Part shown: positions 11,323-20,397 of the stretch, in pieces
How the letters are laid out: the number at the start of each line of letters is the position of its first letter
How positions within the stretch are numbered: position 1 is the stretch's first letter
Assembly: GCF_014196795.1 (NCBI RefSeq)
Contig: NZ_JACIEJ010000005.1
Coordinates: 248,001-312,000 of the forward strand
DNA: 64,000 bases
From: Sagittula marina
Lineage (GTDB): Bacteria; Pseudomonadota; Alphaproteobacteria; Rhodobacterales; Rhodobacteraceae
Direction of reading: 5' to 3'
Made by a program: the position numbers and the translations under genes
The notes under the pieces: model-generated
The model's input: only the letters and a program-made list of their open reading frames with translations
What the model was told of the DNA's origin: nothing
Database searches by the model: none

Positions 11323-13356
11323 CTAGCGTCGCCACAAATGCGCATAACTCGCCAACGCACCCTGCGCTTTCGACAGGCTCCGATTGGCCAGCGACTGCCG
11401 GATATTTCGGCCGTTGGACAAGCGCAGAACCACGGTTTCCACGGGGCAGGGGGCCTTGGTGACCGGGTCGAAGTACCTTGGATAATCCACCAGCGCGGCG
11501 TGCATCAAGGCCTCGATCGTCGGACGCGGACCAGCAAGACGGCGCTCCGGCACAGGCTCAAGATCCGTGGTCAGGCCCCAACCTGCATAGAATGGTACGC
11601 CCAGCGTTGTCACGCGACAGCCGCGCATCAGAGCCTCAAACCCGGTGCCAGAGGTCAGCGTCCAGACCTCATCCACGGCGTTCAATACCGCCGCCATGTC
11701 GACGTCGCGCAGGGTTGTGTCGGCCCAGCGTTCTGGATCCGTCACCACCCCCTTGCGCAGGCCAGCCTCCACATCTGGATGCGGCTTCCAGATCAGGACC
11801 GCATCTGGATTTGCCTCGCGTGCCAGCCGCAGAAGCTCTGCGTTCGACCGTAAATCAGGGGAGCCACGCAGGATCGAGGCATCATCTTCCACCTGTCCGG
11901 GCACTAGGATGCGGCGACCTTCAGGCAATTCCGGCAATGGTCCGGTAAGGTTGTATTTGGTCAAGCCAGCGTCCAGTAATGACCTCTTTAGCCTGTGGAT
12001 ACGTTCGAATTGGTCAGGTCTGAGTCCCGCAGCACGTCGCTGAATCCACTGTTCCAGCGTCGATGGGGCTCCGGGATCGAAGTGAATCCCCACTTCATCC
12101 AGCGCCAGCGACAGGGGAGGCACCAATTCTGCCCCCAAGCCGCGTGACCGCAGAAAGCCGTCCTCCATACGAACGCCGTCAGCGATGCCTTTGCTGGCCC
12201 AAGACAGCAGGCGCCGCCCGTCCCTGGCCGCGACCTCCCTGGCTTTTTCCACATCATCTTCGAACCGCAAGCGCCTGTATTGACCAAGAAAATCCTGCAA
12301 GGTGCGTCTTTTCCACAACCTCGCGCCTATCATGACCCAACCGTTTCGATCCTCCCGCCACGCGCGCGCTTGCGCATCCAGTGCGCCCAGTACGGTTTCC
12401 ACGTCACACAGGCAGTCGCTGTAGGGGTCATACCACGTCGGAAACAGGACCAGCGCCCCGGCCACCAGTTGCGCACGTGTCAAAACACGGGTGCGGCGGG
12501 GAAAGGTCTCCTCATCCTCGGTCAGGCCCCAGCCTGCATAGAACGGCCTGCCAAAGACACGCGGTTTATGCCCGGCGAGGATCGCCTCGAACCCCATCTG
12601 AGAAGAGAGCGTATAGACCCGTGTCGCCCCTTCGAGAAGCGTCCAGGGGGATGCGCTGCCGTCATACAATCTCACCGGGCCAACAGCGTCGGCTTCGGTG
12701 AAATGCCCTTCGCGCAGACCAGCGGTGGTTTCAGGGTGCGTTTTTATCAGTATGTTTGCGCCGGGGTTTTCCTCCCGCGCGACAAACAGCATCTCCAGAA
12801 AGCGCGACCGATCTCCATCTGAGGCGCGCACCGATGCATCGCCGCGCGTCTGGTCGACCACCAGGACATAGCCGGGGGGCGGCGCGTCTGCGTCAGGCAG
12901 GGTGGCGCTGTATTTGGACAGATGTCCCTCTCGCATCCGGGCGATGACCCCACGGGCGCGGTCAAGGATCGCGCTGTCGTCCAGCGGGTCGGTCGCCAGC
13001 AGATGCTCAAGATCTGACGGGTGACGCCCGTCGAAATGCACACCCGTATGGTCAATCATCAAGCCAAGCGGCGGATCACCGCTGCGACCGGGATGAAGCG
13101 ACCGCAAAAAGGCATCCTCGATCCGAACCACGCGTGCCCCGCGTTGTGCCGCAATGCGTTCTCCGCGGTGGGCGTAGGGGGATTGCCCCCACACGCCGAC
13201 CAGATCATCGGGCGCAGGCACGCCAAGCGACAGCCGATAGCCAGCCAGCCCCAAAATGCGCCGCAGTCGTTTTTGCGCCAGGAAGCCGCCGCTGTAGACG
13301 TACAAACGCCGGGAGGTTTCCCCCCCGGCGCGCTCATGTCCCTCGTCGTGTTTCAA
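11323..13356 (-). CDS. kpsC: Capsule polysaccharide beta-Kdo transferase KpsC
   Basis: KpsC extends the poly-Kdo linker that joins group 2 type capsules to lyso-phosphatidylglycerol. The protein contains two related transferase halves, each with an R(I/M)EDxFLRS motif followed by an LxLDxxGxHFD-type motif, matching the two catalytic modules known for KpsC. The frame is open further upstream to 13452, but that would overlap kpsD by about 90 bases. TTG at 13356, five bases after the kpsD stop, is the likely start, though its Shine-Dalgarno is weak. It is the last gene of kpsS-kpsD-kpsC. The ABC exporter genes kpsM/T/E are not in this window. Confidence 0.88.
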   Translation of the reverse strand: MKHDEGHERAGGETSRRLYVYSGGFLAQKRLRRILGLAGYRLSLGVPAPDDLVGVWGQSPYAHRGERIAAQRGARVVRIEDAFLRSLHPGRSGDPPLGLMIDHTGVHFDGRHPSDLEHLLATDPLDDSAILDRARGVIARMREGHLSKYSATLPDADAPPPGYVLVVDQTRGDASVRASDGDRSRFLEMLFVAREENPGANILIKTHPETTAGLREGHFTEADAVGPVRLYDGSASPWTLLEGATRVYTLSSQMGFEAILAGHKPRVFGRPFYAGWGLTEDEETFPRRTRVLTRAQLVAGALVLFPTWYDPYSDCLCDVETVLGALDAQARAWREDRNGWVMIGARLWKRRTLQDFLGQYRRLRFEDDVEKAREVAARDGRRLLSWASKGIADGVRMEDGFLRSRGLGAELVPPLSLALDEVGIHFDPGAPSTLEQWIQRRAAGLRPDQFERIHRLKRSLLDAGLTKYNLTGPLPELPEGRRILVPGQVEDDASILRGSPDLRSNAELLRLAREANPDAVLIWKPHPDVEAGLRKGVVTDPERWADTTLRDVDMAAVLNAVDEVWTLTSGTGFEALMRGCRVTTLGVPFYAGWGLTTDLEPVPERRLAGPRPTIEALMHAALVDYPRYFDPVTKAPCPVETVVLRLSNGRNIRQSLANRSLSKAQGALASYAHLWRR

Positions 13357-13361
13357 CGAGA

Positions 13362-14510
13362 TTATTCCGACGCTCTCAGCGTGTCCGCGATGGAGGTCAC
13401 GGTGGCAATAGAGCCCAGCGAGCCGGTCAGCGAGGCGATGGTCTTGTCCCACTGCACGTAAGGCGCCTCGGTCACATAAAGCGTGTCCTGATCGCGGATG
13501 ACGAAATCCCGCGCCATGAACATGCCGTTGGGCTTCGTCAGGTCCAAAACGTAGACCATGCGCTGTGCGCCGATCAGGTCGTTGCGGCCCAGAACCGAAT
13601 TGGCGATCTCCGCCGGTTCGTTGCGGAACACAAACACGCCCGTCGGATCAGCTGTGGCTGACAGCAGGCCGCCCACGGTGGCGATGGCCTCCACGGCAGA
13701 AATGCTCTGCGCTTCGAACGGCACGCGCGCCTGCGCGCCTGTGGCGCCCAATGCGGTAAATGCGCGGGTATCTTCCTCGACCAGAATGCGGTCGCCTGCG
13801 CGCAGGGCGATGTCGAACTCCGGGTTCTTGTACAGATCCTGGAACCAGACGGTCTCTGTCTGGTTGCCGCGAATGATCTTGATCTGCGCAATCTCCGGCT
13901 CGATCGTCACGCCGCCGGCGCGTGCGATCATGGCCGACAGGGTGCGGGTGGGGCGTTCGATGGCGAACACGCCCTGACCGCCAACTGCGCCCACCAAGCT
14001 CACGGTTGACCCATCCCCTGCGAGACGGCGCACCTGCACCTGGGGGTCCGGCGTCTGGTCTTCGAGCTTTTCGGTGATGATCTGACGCACGCGTTCCGGG
14101 GTGTTGCCGGCTGCGCGAATACGTCCGGCGTAGGGAACAAAGATGAAGCCGGCACCGTCCACCTGTACCTCTTCGAGGGTGGTGGAATTGCTGGCTTCCG
14201 GGGCCAGAAGCCCGTCGTCCACGTTTTCCCAGATGGTCAGGCCCAGCGTATCACCGGGCTGAATAGTGTCTGAACCGACAATGGCGGCATTCAGGAAGGC
14301 TTCGGAAAAGCCCAAAGCCGGGACGACAGCGGTGGACCGGGTGACTCGATCATTGACGGCAACGACAAATGCGTCGCCTTCACGTTGCACGGATCCGGCA
14401 TAGATTTCGCGTTTGTTCGGGCCCACGCGCGGCAGGCCGCAGGATGCCACAAGAGACATCGCGACCAAAACGGCGACGCTCCGCACGAGGCGGGTTGGTG
14501 TTCTTTTCAC
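13362..14510 (-). CDS. Polysaccharide export lipoprotein (KpsD/Wza-like)
   Basis: A 382-residue polysaccharide export protein with a lipoprotein signal (LVAS followed by Cys near residue 24), indicating outer-membrane anchoring. It carries the Poly_export domain (IQPGDTLGLTIWE near residue 82) and SLBB-type repeats (VSLVGAVGGQGVFAI and FEAQSISAVEAIATVGGL). It would form the channel through which the capsule crosses the periplasm and outer membrane. It lies between kpsS and kpsC. Whether it corresponds to KpsD or Wza cannot be decided, but the neighbours favour the Kps pathway. Confidence 0.9.
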   Translation of the reverse strand: MKRTPTRLVRSVAVLVAMSLVASCGLPRVGPNKREIYAGSVQREGDAFVVAVNDRVTRSTAVVPALGFSEAFLNAAIVGSDTIQPGDTLGLTIWENVDDGLLAPEASNSTTLEEVQVDGAGFIFVPYAGRIRAAGNTPERVRQIITEKLEDQTPDPQVQVRRLAGDGSTVSLVGAVGGQGVFAIERPTRTLSAMIARAGGVTIEPEIAQIKIIRGNQTETVWFQDLYKNPEFDIALRAGDRILVEEDTRAFTALGATGAQARVPFEAQSISAVEAIATVGGLLSATADPTGVFVFRNEPAEIANSVLGRNDLIGAQRMVYVLDLTKPNGMFMARDFVIRDQDTLYVTEAPYVQWDKTIASLTGSLGSIATVTSIADTLRASE

Positions 14511-14603
14511 TGCTCGGTCTCCTCGACCTGTGTTCTGCCTCAGTCTTTTTCTTGCAGGCTATCCACAGATGTCAGAAAAATCCAGCACTCGTGCGAATCA
14601 GCG

Positions 14604-15896
14604 TCAGTGCACCACGCGCAACTGTTGCCGAGGAGCCGCGGTTCCGGAGGCGAAGCTGTCGTAGGGGTCCTCCGGCGCCAGCATCAGATCCACAACCTGT
14701 CGTAGCAATTGCCGACGACCTCGGGCGGAGTAGAAGCCACCGGGAAGTTGCGAGGTTTCCAGCAGGTAACGACGGTAATCCTTGTAGGCTTTGTTGTCGG
14801 GGCGGAAGGGCGTGCCGAAGAAATCCGCGAGCGGCTGGGTCGATACGAATTCCGGCTTTGCATAGACGGCATCACCGAAAACCTTGAGTGGAATTCCGCG
14901 CCACAGCACCTGCTGGGCGGCGGTGGAATTCACGGTGACCGCCGTGCGCGCGTCGTTCAACAGCTGCGCCAGCTTGCCGCCACGCACGTAGTGCACCCGG
15001 TCGGATACACCGTGACGGCGCGCGGCCTGTCGGATGGCGTGACGAATGCCGGCGCGGTCATCCTCCAGCGGATGGGCCTTGAACACGAGGTGATGATGGC
15101 CGGGTGCGCCGTCGCGGAACCCGGCGATCACCTGCTCGACGAAATCTGGCATCGTGTCGAAGGGGCTGTGCTTTTGAAAACTCGAATCATGTTCAAGCTG
15201 CATCAGGCACAGATGATACGGGAAGCCCCCCATGCGGATGCGCGTGGTGGCGATCACCCGGTCGATCCAGCTGATCGGCATCAGGGTCAAGCGTTTGAGG
15301 TACAACATGAATTCCTGCACCACAGACAGCGAGCGATGCGGTTGGAAATTGCGATACTGCCCGTTCCGAAACATTACGAACCAATGGTACAGCGCGCCGT
15401 AAAAGATGTGATGGCGCATGTCGCCCCAATGCGCCGGGGGCAGCGGGGCCTCCATATCCGACAGGGCCAGCGCCTTTTGCATATCGGTGACCGACATCTC
15501 CATCAGCTTTGAATTGCCGTTTGATCCGTCGCGCTCGTAGGTCACCCAATAGGGGCGCATGTAGCCTTCTTCGAAGACATGCACGGTCAGTCCGCGGCGG
15601 CGTGCTTCTTCGATGGCTTCTGCGTGGATGCGGCGTACGTCGCCGTAGAGCACAAGATCCGTGACGCGTTTTTCATGTACGAGATCAATGAACCATCCGC
15701 GCCAGGCGTCCTGTGTGCCGCGATAGGGCAGGTAGCTCGACGGCTTGAACCAGAATGCCCGGTCGCCCGCGTTGAACCCCACGCGCCAGACCTCTGCCCC
15801 CGTCCGGCGCAGCATGGTGCCAAGCCGGTGAAAAAACGGCCCGTGCGGTCCCTGAAGGAACAGAAACACCCGTTGATCGCCGGTAGATCGCGTCAT
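14604..15896 (-). CDS. kpsS: Capsule polysaccharide beta-Kdo transferase KpsS
   Basis: KpsS adds the first Kdo residue to lyso-phosphatidylglycerol, starting the capsule linker. The 430-residue protein begins RVFLFLQGPHGPFFHRLG, a diagnostic KpsS segment, and contains the VFEEGYMRPYWVTYERDG motif and the late VNSTAAQQVLWRG segment. The ATG at 15896 is chosen because translation upstream of it has no family similarity. The gene is divergent from ribE and first in the kpsS-kpsD-kpsC unit. It has a single transferase module, unlike the duplicated KpsC. Confidence 0.92.
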   Translation of the reverse strand: MTRSTGDQRVFLFLQGPHGPFFHRLGTMLRRTGAEVWRVGFNAGDRAFWFKPSSYLPYRGTQDAWRGWFIDLVHEKRVTDLVLYGDVRRIHAEAIEEARRRGLTVHVFEEGYMRPYWVTYERDGSNGNSKLMEMSVTDMQKALALSDMEAPLPPAHWGDMRHHIFYGALYHWFVMFRNGQYRNFQPHRSLSVVQEFMLYLKRLTLMPISWIDRVIATTRIRMGGFPYHLCLMQLEHDSSFQKHSPFDTMPDFVEQVIAGFRDGAPGHHHLVFKAHPLEDDRAGIRHAIRQAARRHGVSDRVHYVRGGKLAQLLNDARTAVTVNSTAAQQVLWRGIPLKVFGDAVYAKPEFVSTQPLADFFGTPFRPDNKAYKDYRRYLLETSQLPGGFYSARGRRQLLRQVVDLMLAPEDPYDSFASGTAAPRQQLRVVH

Positions 15897-16065
15897 GTCT
15901 GGTCTCGTCGGTGGGTTGCTCACAGTGAAATCAAGTCCGTGTCTATGGCAATGGTCGCCGGGGTCGTCTTGCCCATTTCGGCGCAGTGTGTGAATGCTTT
16001 GTTGACAAACTAGCAATAGATGGCGGCGAAAATAAGGCCCGCCGCCAGACCGGTCAGGAGCGCGC

Positions 16066-16653
16066 ATGTTCACGGGAATCATCACAGACATAGGTGAGGT
16101 CAAGTCCTTGGAAAACCGGGGGGATCTGCACGCACGGATCGGCACCTCCTATGACACCTCAGGTATCGACATGGGGGCGTCCATCGCCTGCAACGGCGTC
16201 TGCCTCACCGTGGTCGACCTTGGCCCCGATTGGTTCGATGTTGTCATCAGTGCGGAGACCCTGTCCAAAAGCAACCTGCAAAGCTGGGCGCAAGCGACGC
16301 GGGTGAACCTGGAACGCGCGTTGAAGGTCGGCGATGAGCTGGGTGGGCATATTGTCTCTGGCCATGTGGACGGCGTGGCGACGGTCGTGTCCATGGTGGA
16401 TGAGGGCGAAAGCACGCGCGTCACCTTCGAGGTGCCCGGGGATCTGGCCAAATACATCGCGCCCAAGGGGTCGGTTGCGCTGAACGGCACGTCGTTGACG
16501 GTGAACGAGGTGGACGGATGCCGGTTCGGCGTCAACTTCATTCCGCACACCAAGGAGGTCACCGTCTGGGGCGACACAACCGAAGGCGACCGCATCAATC
16601 TCGAAATCGACACGCTGGCGCGCTACGTCGCCCGGCTGCGTGAATTCGACTAG
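16066..16653 (+). CDS. ribE: Riboflavin synthase alpha subunit
   Basis: The enzyme dismutates two molecules of lumazine to riboflavin. It has the typical N-terminus MFTGIITDIGEV and two lumazine-binding repeats, the second beginning near residue 95 with the GGHIVSGHVDG motif. The length of 195 residues is standard. GGAG-type sequence precedes the ATG. Its stop overlaps the end of the convergent soxT by four bases. It belongs with nrdR-ribD but is separated from them by the kps block. Confidence 0.96.
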   Translation: MFTGIITDIGEVKSLENRGDLHARIGTSYDTSGIDMGASIACNGVCLTVVDLGPDWFDVVISAETLSKSNLQSWAQATRVNLERALKVGDELGGHIVSGHVDGVATVVSMVDEGESTRVTFEVPGDLAKYIAPKGSVALNGTSLTVNEVDGCRFGVNFIPHTKEVTVWGDTTEGDRINLEIDTLARYVARLREFD

Positions 16654-17714
16654 ACCCTGCTTCGCAGGCTGAACCCCACGATAAGCTGGCGCAGGCCCAA
16701 AGCCGCGCCGGCAAAGATCGCCGCAAAGGTCACGGGTCCGGACAGCGCCAGCAGGGAAAAAGCCGACAACCCCTGACCAATGGAGCACCCCAGCGCGATC
16801 ACCGCGCCAGTGCCCATCAGCGCCGCGCCAAAGATCTGGCGGCGCAACTCGCGCGGGTCTTCGCAGGCTTCCCAGCGGAAATGCCCCTTTATCAGCGATC
16901 CGACAAAGGCTCCCGTCCAGACGCCCGTCACCGAGCCCACGGCAAAGGACAGGGGCCGCGCGGAGCCGGTCATCCACCACAGGATTGTGTCGCCCAGTGG
17001 CGCGGCAAAGCTGTGAGACACAACGGGCAGCGCCTCGAATCCGGTCTGCGCCACCCAGGACGTTCCCGCCCAAGCAAGCACCACGGACATTCCCACCGCC
17101 GCCGCCCAGGCCACATGCGACGGCTTCTGCCAGACCGCGCGCGAGGCGGCGGATCCGAACAAAATCAACGCACCCACAGACATGCCGATCCACGTCACCG
17201 GTATGCTAGAGATCGCGGCCAACTGGTGCGCGATGCCAGGGGCGATATCTGTGGTGACAGGGCGCTGCGGGAACAGGTAATCGCGCAGCGGCGCAAGGGG
17301 GCCGGAAAGCACCACGAACGTCGCCACGCCCATGACCAGAACAATGACAAAGCTGCGCAAATCGCCGCCACCCAGCCGCGCGATCGCGCCGTAGCCGCAG
17401 TTTCCCGACAGCGCCATGCCATAGCCGAACATCAGCCCACCCACGATAGAGGCCATCGGAAGCCAGCGAATCGATAGATAATAGGTCTGCGTCGCCACAA
17501 GCGCGCCGCTGGCCATCAAGGCGAAGCTGCCAATCACCGCAAGGCCGATGGCAATCCCCCACATGCGCAGCCGCACCGTCGATCCGCCGTACAGCGCATC
17601 TTCAATCGCGCCGAGCGTGCAGAACCGTCCCAGCCGCGCCGCAAGCCCAAGAAGCAGACCGCTCCCAAGGCCGATCAGCGCCATCAGGTTGTGTTCTCCG
17701 AGTGTGTCCAGCAA
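16650..17714 (-). CDS. soxT: YeeE/YedE-family membrane transporter, SoxT-like
   Basis: A 354-residue polytopic membrane protein with about nine to ten hydrophobic segments and the conserved cysteine motifs of the family (SGNCGYGAIARLGGGD near residue 108 and LGCSIGQGLSAFS near residue 312). These proteins carry sulfur compounds such as thiosulfate across the inner membrane. Its place directly after soxR matches soxT of Paracoccus. The start is TTG at 17714, supported by a GGAGGAGGG Shine-Dalgarno seven bases upstream; an ATG ten codons later is the alternative. It shares its last four bases with the end of ribE. Confidence 0.85.
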   Translation of the reverse strand: MLDTLGEHNLMALIGLGSGLLLGLAARLGRFCTLGAIEDALYGGSTVRLRMWGIAIGLAVIGSFALMASGALVATQTYYLSIRWLPMASIVGGLMFGYGMALSGNCGYGAIARLGGGDLRSFVIVLVMGVATFVVLSGPLAPLRDYLFPQRPVTTDIAPGIAHQLAAISSIPVTWIGMSVGALILFGSAASRAVWQKPSHVAWAAAVGMSVVLAWAGTSWVAQTGFEALPVVSHSFAAPLGDTILWWMTGSARPLSFAVGSVTGVWTGAFVGSLIKGHFRWEACEDPRELRRQIFGAALMGTGAVIALGCSIGQGLSAFSLLALSGPVTFAAIFAGAALGLRQLIVGFSLRSRV

Positions 17715-17773
17715 GACAAAGCCCTCCTCCAGACCAGCCGTGGCTGAGCGAGTATGAGGAGGATGGTCTTGAA

Positions 17774-17789
17774 ATTCAAGTTTTTGATT
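17774..17789 (+). promoter_or_regulatory. Near-match SoxR-type operator between soxR and soxT
   Basis: ATTC-N8-GATT differs by one base from the ATTC-N8-GAAT dyad found upstream of soxX and soxC. It lies in an AT-rich stretch between the soxR stop and soxT start, where a separate soxT promoter could sit. Confidence 0.4.
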
Positions 17790-17825
17790 ATGATTATATG
17801 TTTGCGCGCACCCTGCCGGCGGCCT

Positions 17826-18170
17826 TCAGGCGTCGTCGCCGCAGAACAGTTCGTATACGGTTTCCAGCATCTTGCGCGGACGATCGTCGGCGAGGCGGTA
17901 GTAGATCGCCTTGCCATCGCGACGCGGCACCACCAGCCCCTCAAGCCGCAGGCGTGACAATTGCTGACTGACCGCCGCCTGACGGGCAGAGAGCAAGTCC
18001 TCCAGCTCCGTCACGGATTTCTCACCGCTGACGAGGTGGCAGAGGATCATCAAGCGTCCCTCGTGGCTGATCGCCTTCAGAAATGCGGAGGCCGCAGTCG
18101 CCTTATCCGCGATCTTGTCCAGTTCTTCTTCGGACAGGTCGTCATGAAATACAGGTAGGGACACGTTCAT
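17826..18170 (-). CDS. soxR: ArsR-family sulfur-responsive regulator SoxR
   Basis: A 114-residue winged helix-turn-helix protein of the ArsR/SmtB family, matching SoxR of the sox cluster. The recognition helix region is VTELEDLLSARQAAVSQQLSRLRLEGLV. Cys44 (MILCHLVS) and the near C-terminal Cys110 (ELFCGDDA) are placed like the reactive pair that forms a tetrasulfide or disulfide in SqrR/BigR-type persulfide sensors. It would repress sox genes until thiosulfate or persulfide is present. It follows soxS by 15 bases on the minus strand. Confidence 0.9.
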   Translation of the reverse strand: MNVSLPVFHDDLSEEELDKIADKATAASAFLKAISHEGRLMILCHLVSGEKSVTELEDLLSARQAAVSQQLSRLRLEGLVVPRRDGKAIYYRLADDRPRKMLETVYELFCGDDA

Positions 18171-18185
18171 GTCTTTTCTTCTTTG

Positions 18186-18566
18186 TCACTCTTGCGGCAC
18201 AAAATCGGTGTTCGTTTCAAGAAGTTTGGAAAGCAGCGGCCAAAAGAAATCCTGGCCCACATAACCTTCCATGCGGGCGATTTCCTGTCCATCCTCCACA
18301 AGTATGAAGGTCGGTGTAAACATGACACGACGGTCGTATGTGACGCCCTCGGGCGCGCCGGCACGCAGATCGGCACGCTGCAATGGGGCAAACTGGCCTT
18401 CTTGCGTCTTCTCGTAGGCGGGCGCGATCTCGTCATCCCAAGCGGCGCAATAGGCGCAGCCCGGCTGTTCGACCATGATCAGTGACAGATCGGACGCAGC
18501 CACGGGCAGCGCCCACACCATAAGCCCCGCCGCCGCACACCGGATCGTTGAAAAGAAACTTGCCAC
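18186..18566 (-). CDS. soxS: Periplasmic thioredoxin-like protein SoxS
   Basis: SoxS is a thioredoxin-fold protein thought to keep the SoxY carrier cysteine reduced or active. The frame is open to 18632, but GTG at 18566 with AGGA five bases upstream gives a protein of 126 residues with a clean signal peptide (hydrophobic core LMVWALPVAAS). The active site is PGCAYCAAWDDE (CAYC). The longer start would place the candidate SoxR operator inside the gene. It is the first gene of the minus-strand soxS-soxR-soxT group and is divergent from soxV. Confidence 0.87.
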   Translation of the reverse strand: MASFFSTIRCAAAGLMVWALPVAASDLSLIMVEQPGCAYCAAWDDEIAPAYEKTQEGQFAPLQRADLRAGAPEGVTYDRRVMFTPTFILVEDGQEIARMEGYVGQDFFWPLLSKLLETNTDFVPQE

Positions 18567-18605
18567 TCCGGTCCTGCCCCGATTGACCTCTGCTTTAACC
18601 GACAA

Positions 18606-18631
18606 CATAATCTGAATATATGAATTATTCA
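18606..18631. promoter_or_regulatory. AT-rich candidate operator between soxS and soxV
   Basis: This AT-rich segment contains two GAAT half sites and an ATTC, including the perfect 11-bp dyad TGAATTATTCA at 18621-18631. It does not match ATTC-N8-GAAT exactly (ATCT-N8-GAAT at 18610-18625). It is the only AT-rich part of the 81-bp divergent promoter region, so it is the natural place for SoxR to act. Confidence 0.45.
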
Positions 18632-18647
18632 AGGAAAGGCGCGCAGC

Positions 18648-19382
18648 GTGGTTGATGCCTCTTTCGGCTATGCCCTTTTTATGGGCTTTCTCAGTTTTTT
18701 CTCGCCCTGCATCCTGCCGATGGTGCCGTTTTACCTATGTTACATGGCCGGGCTGTCCATGTCCGAGCTGCGCGCGGATGAGGGGATTGCCCCCGGCGCG
18801 CAGAAACGGTTGATCGTCTCGGCGATCTTCTTTTCGCTCGGTGTCACGACGATCTTTGTGTTGATCGGCATGGCCGCCGCAGGGGTGGGGGCGCTTTTTG
18901 CCGACAGCATGGACATCCTGCGCTACGTGGCTGCGGCAGTTCTGGCGATCTTCGGTCTGCATTTCCTTGGCGTTATCCGGGTGCCGTTCCTCTATCGAGA
19001 GGCGCGGATGGAAAGCCAAGCGGACCCCAAGACCGTCTTTGGCGCCTACGCCATGGGGCTTGCCTTTGGCTTTGGCTGGACGCCCTGCGCGGGGCCTGCG
19101 ATCTCTGCCATTCTGGCCATCGCCATGATGGGCAGCGTGACCAAGGGCGGCGCGCTGTTGCTGGTCTATGGCATTGGCATGACGGCGCCGTTTGTGGTGG
19201 CGGCGCTGTTCTCCGGCGCGTTCCTGCGCTGGTCTGCGCGGCACCGGGACAAACTCGCCTACGTCGAAAAGATCATGGGCGTCATGCTGTTGCTCTTTGC
19301 GGTTCTCATCGCGACGAATACAGTGAACTATATCGCGGAACTGATGCTGCGTCTGGTGCCCAGCTGGGGCCGGATCGGTTAA
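18648..19382 (+). CDS. soxV: CcdA-family membrane electron carrier SoxV
   Basis: SoxV moves electrons from cytoplasmic thioredoxin across the membrane to SoxW and SoxS. It is a 244-residue polytopic protein with the two conserved CcdA cysteine regions (SFFSPCILPMVPFYLC near residue 18 and FGWTPCAGPAISAIL near residue 147). It starts with GTG at 18648, preceded by AAGGAAAGG. It is the first gene of the plus-strand sox run and is followed 21 bases later by soxW. Confidence 0.93.
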   Translation: MVDASFGYALFMGFLSFFSPCILPMVPFYLCYMAGLSMSELRADEGIAPGAQKRLIVSAIFFSLGVTTIFVLIGMAAAGVGALFADSMDILRYVAAAVLAIFGLHFLGVIRVPFLYREARMESQADPKTVFGAYAMGLAFGFGWTPCAGPAISAILAIAMMGSVTKGGALLLVYGIGMTAPFVVAALFSGAFLRWSARHRDKLAYVEKIMGVMLLLFAVLIATNTVNYIAELMLRLVPSWGRIG

Positions 19383-19403
19383 CGAAAGCAGAGGGAGGAT
19401 GAC

Positions 19404-19988
19404 ATGAAGGCATGGATCGGAACGGCCGCAGCGATCTTGATGGCGCTGCCCGTCTGGGCGCAGGACATCGGCGATGATGGCCTGCACAAAACGCCGTGGA
19501 TGCGCGACACCTTCAAGGATCTGCGCGAAGACCTCGAAGAAGCCAATGCTGAGGGCAAGCGGCTGGTGATCTTCTTTGAGCAACGCGGCTGTATCTACTG
19601 CACTCAGATGCACGAGGAGGTCTTCTCTGACCCGGAGGTCTCTGACTACATCGCGGGCAACTACTTCGTCGTGCAGATGAACCTGCATGGTTCGACCGAG
19701 GTGACCGACCTTGACGGCGAGGCGCTGACAGAGAAGCAGGCCGCGCGCAAATGGCGGGTGCTGTTCACGCCCAGCATCATCTTCCTGCCGGAAGAGGCGC
19801 CCGAAGACACCAGCGCGGCAGAGGCCGCCGTGGCCGTCATGCCCGGCGCCTTTGGCAAGGGTACGACGCTGGATATGTTCACCTGGGTCGCCGAAAAGCG
19901 CTACGACACGGTCGACGAAACCGGCGAGGATTTCCAGCGCTATCACGCGCGGCGCATCCAGGAACGGTCGGACGGGGCCACCGACTGA
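19404..19988 (+). CDS. soxW: Periplasmic thioredoxin-like protein SoxW
   Basis: SoxW is a periplasmic thioredoxin that receives electrons from SoxV. The 194-residue protein has a signal peptide ending ALPVWA (cleavage near residue 19) and an active site in RGCIYCTQMHEEVF (CIYC). It belongs to the thioredoxin_7-like group with the typical KWRVLFTPSIIFL cis-proline region. Signal and context fit the SoxV-SoxW pair. A 409-base gap with a new operator separates it from soxX. Confidence 0.92.
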   Translation: MKAWIGTAAAILMALPVWAQDIGDDGLHKTPWMRDTFKDLREDLEEANAEGKRLVIFFEQRGCIYCTQMHEEVFSDPEVSDYIAGNYFVVQMNLHGSTEVTDLDGEALTEKQAARKWRVLFTPSIIFLPEEAPEDTSAAEAAVAVMPGAFGKGTTLDMFTWVAEKRYDTVDETGEDFQRYHARRIQERSDGATD

Positions 19989-20397
19989 CATTCTCCCGAA
20001 TCGTGACCGACGGGGCGGCGCCGAAAACGCGCCGCTCGATTTCCACCATCGGTCGCGGGCGGGGTAGGCGGTTCAGCCTTTGGTTGCCCACCGTCCCGCC
20101 GACCGGTGCATCAAAAGCCGAAACATCGGGTTTGTGCGTTCCCGGGCCCTGACAAACCTGAACCAAAGCCTGTCCGCCCGTGTGAACATTATGATATTGT
20201 TAATGTCTGGCGCGCAGCCTTGCGCGTACGGCATGGTCCGATAAGGAACGATTGACGGTTACGACTTTTGTCTGAAAGCTCCAAAAATTCATATCCGTGA
20301 ATTTGTTGTTGCGTGAAGCGGCGGTGGTGGCCTACGGTAGAGACAAGCCAGTGCAGAGGTCAGCCTTTGCATGGGCGCGCAAGCCTAGGGAGGGAAC
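19989..20397. other. Intergenic region soxW-soxX
   Basis: No convincing gene is seen in this 409-base gap. It contains a perfect ATTC-N8-GAAT dyad (20287-20302), a TTGTTG run directly after it, and a Shine-Dalgarno GGGAGGGAAC before soxX. It probably carries the main regulated promoter of soxXYZA. The first 150 bases are GC-rich and featureless. Confidence 0.7.
20287..20302 (+). promoter_or_regulatory. Candidate SoxR operator upstream of soxX
   Basis: A perfect dyad AAATTC-N8-GAATTT (core ATTC 20287-20290, GAAT 20299-20302) lies 96 bases before the soxX start. ATTC-N8-GAAT is, from memory, the site reported for the ArsR-type persulfide sensor SqrR of Rhodobacter, a relative of SoxR. The same exact spacing recurs before soxC. 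Confidence 0.6.

Noticed and set aside
16002-16036. TTGACA upstream of ribE
   Set aside because: No -10 box at 16-19 bases; the nearest AT-rich match is 23 bases away.
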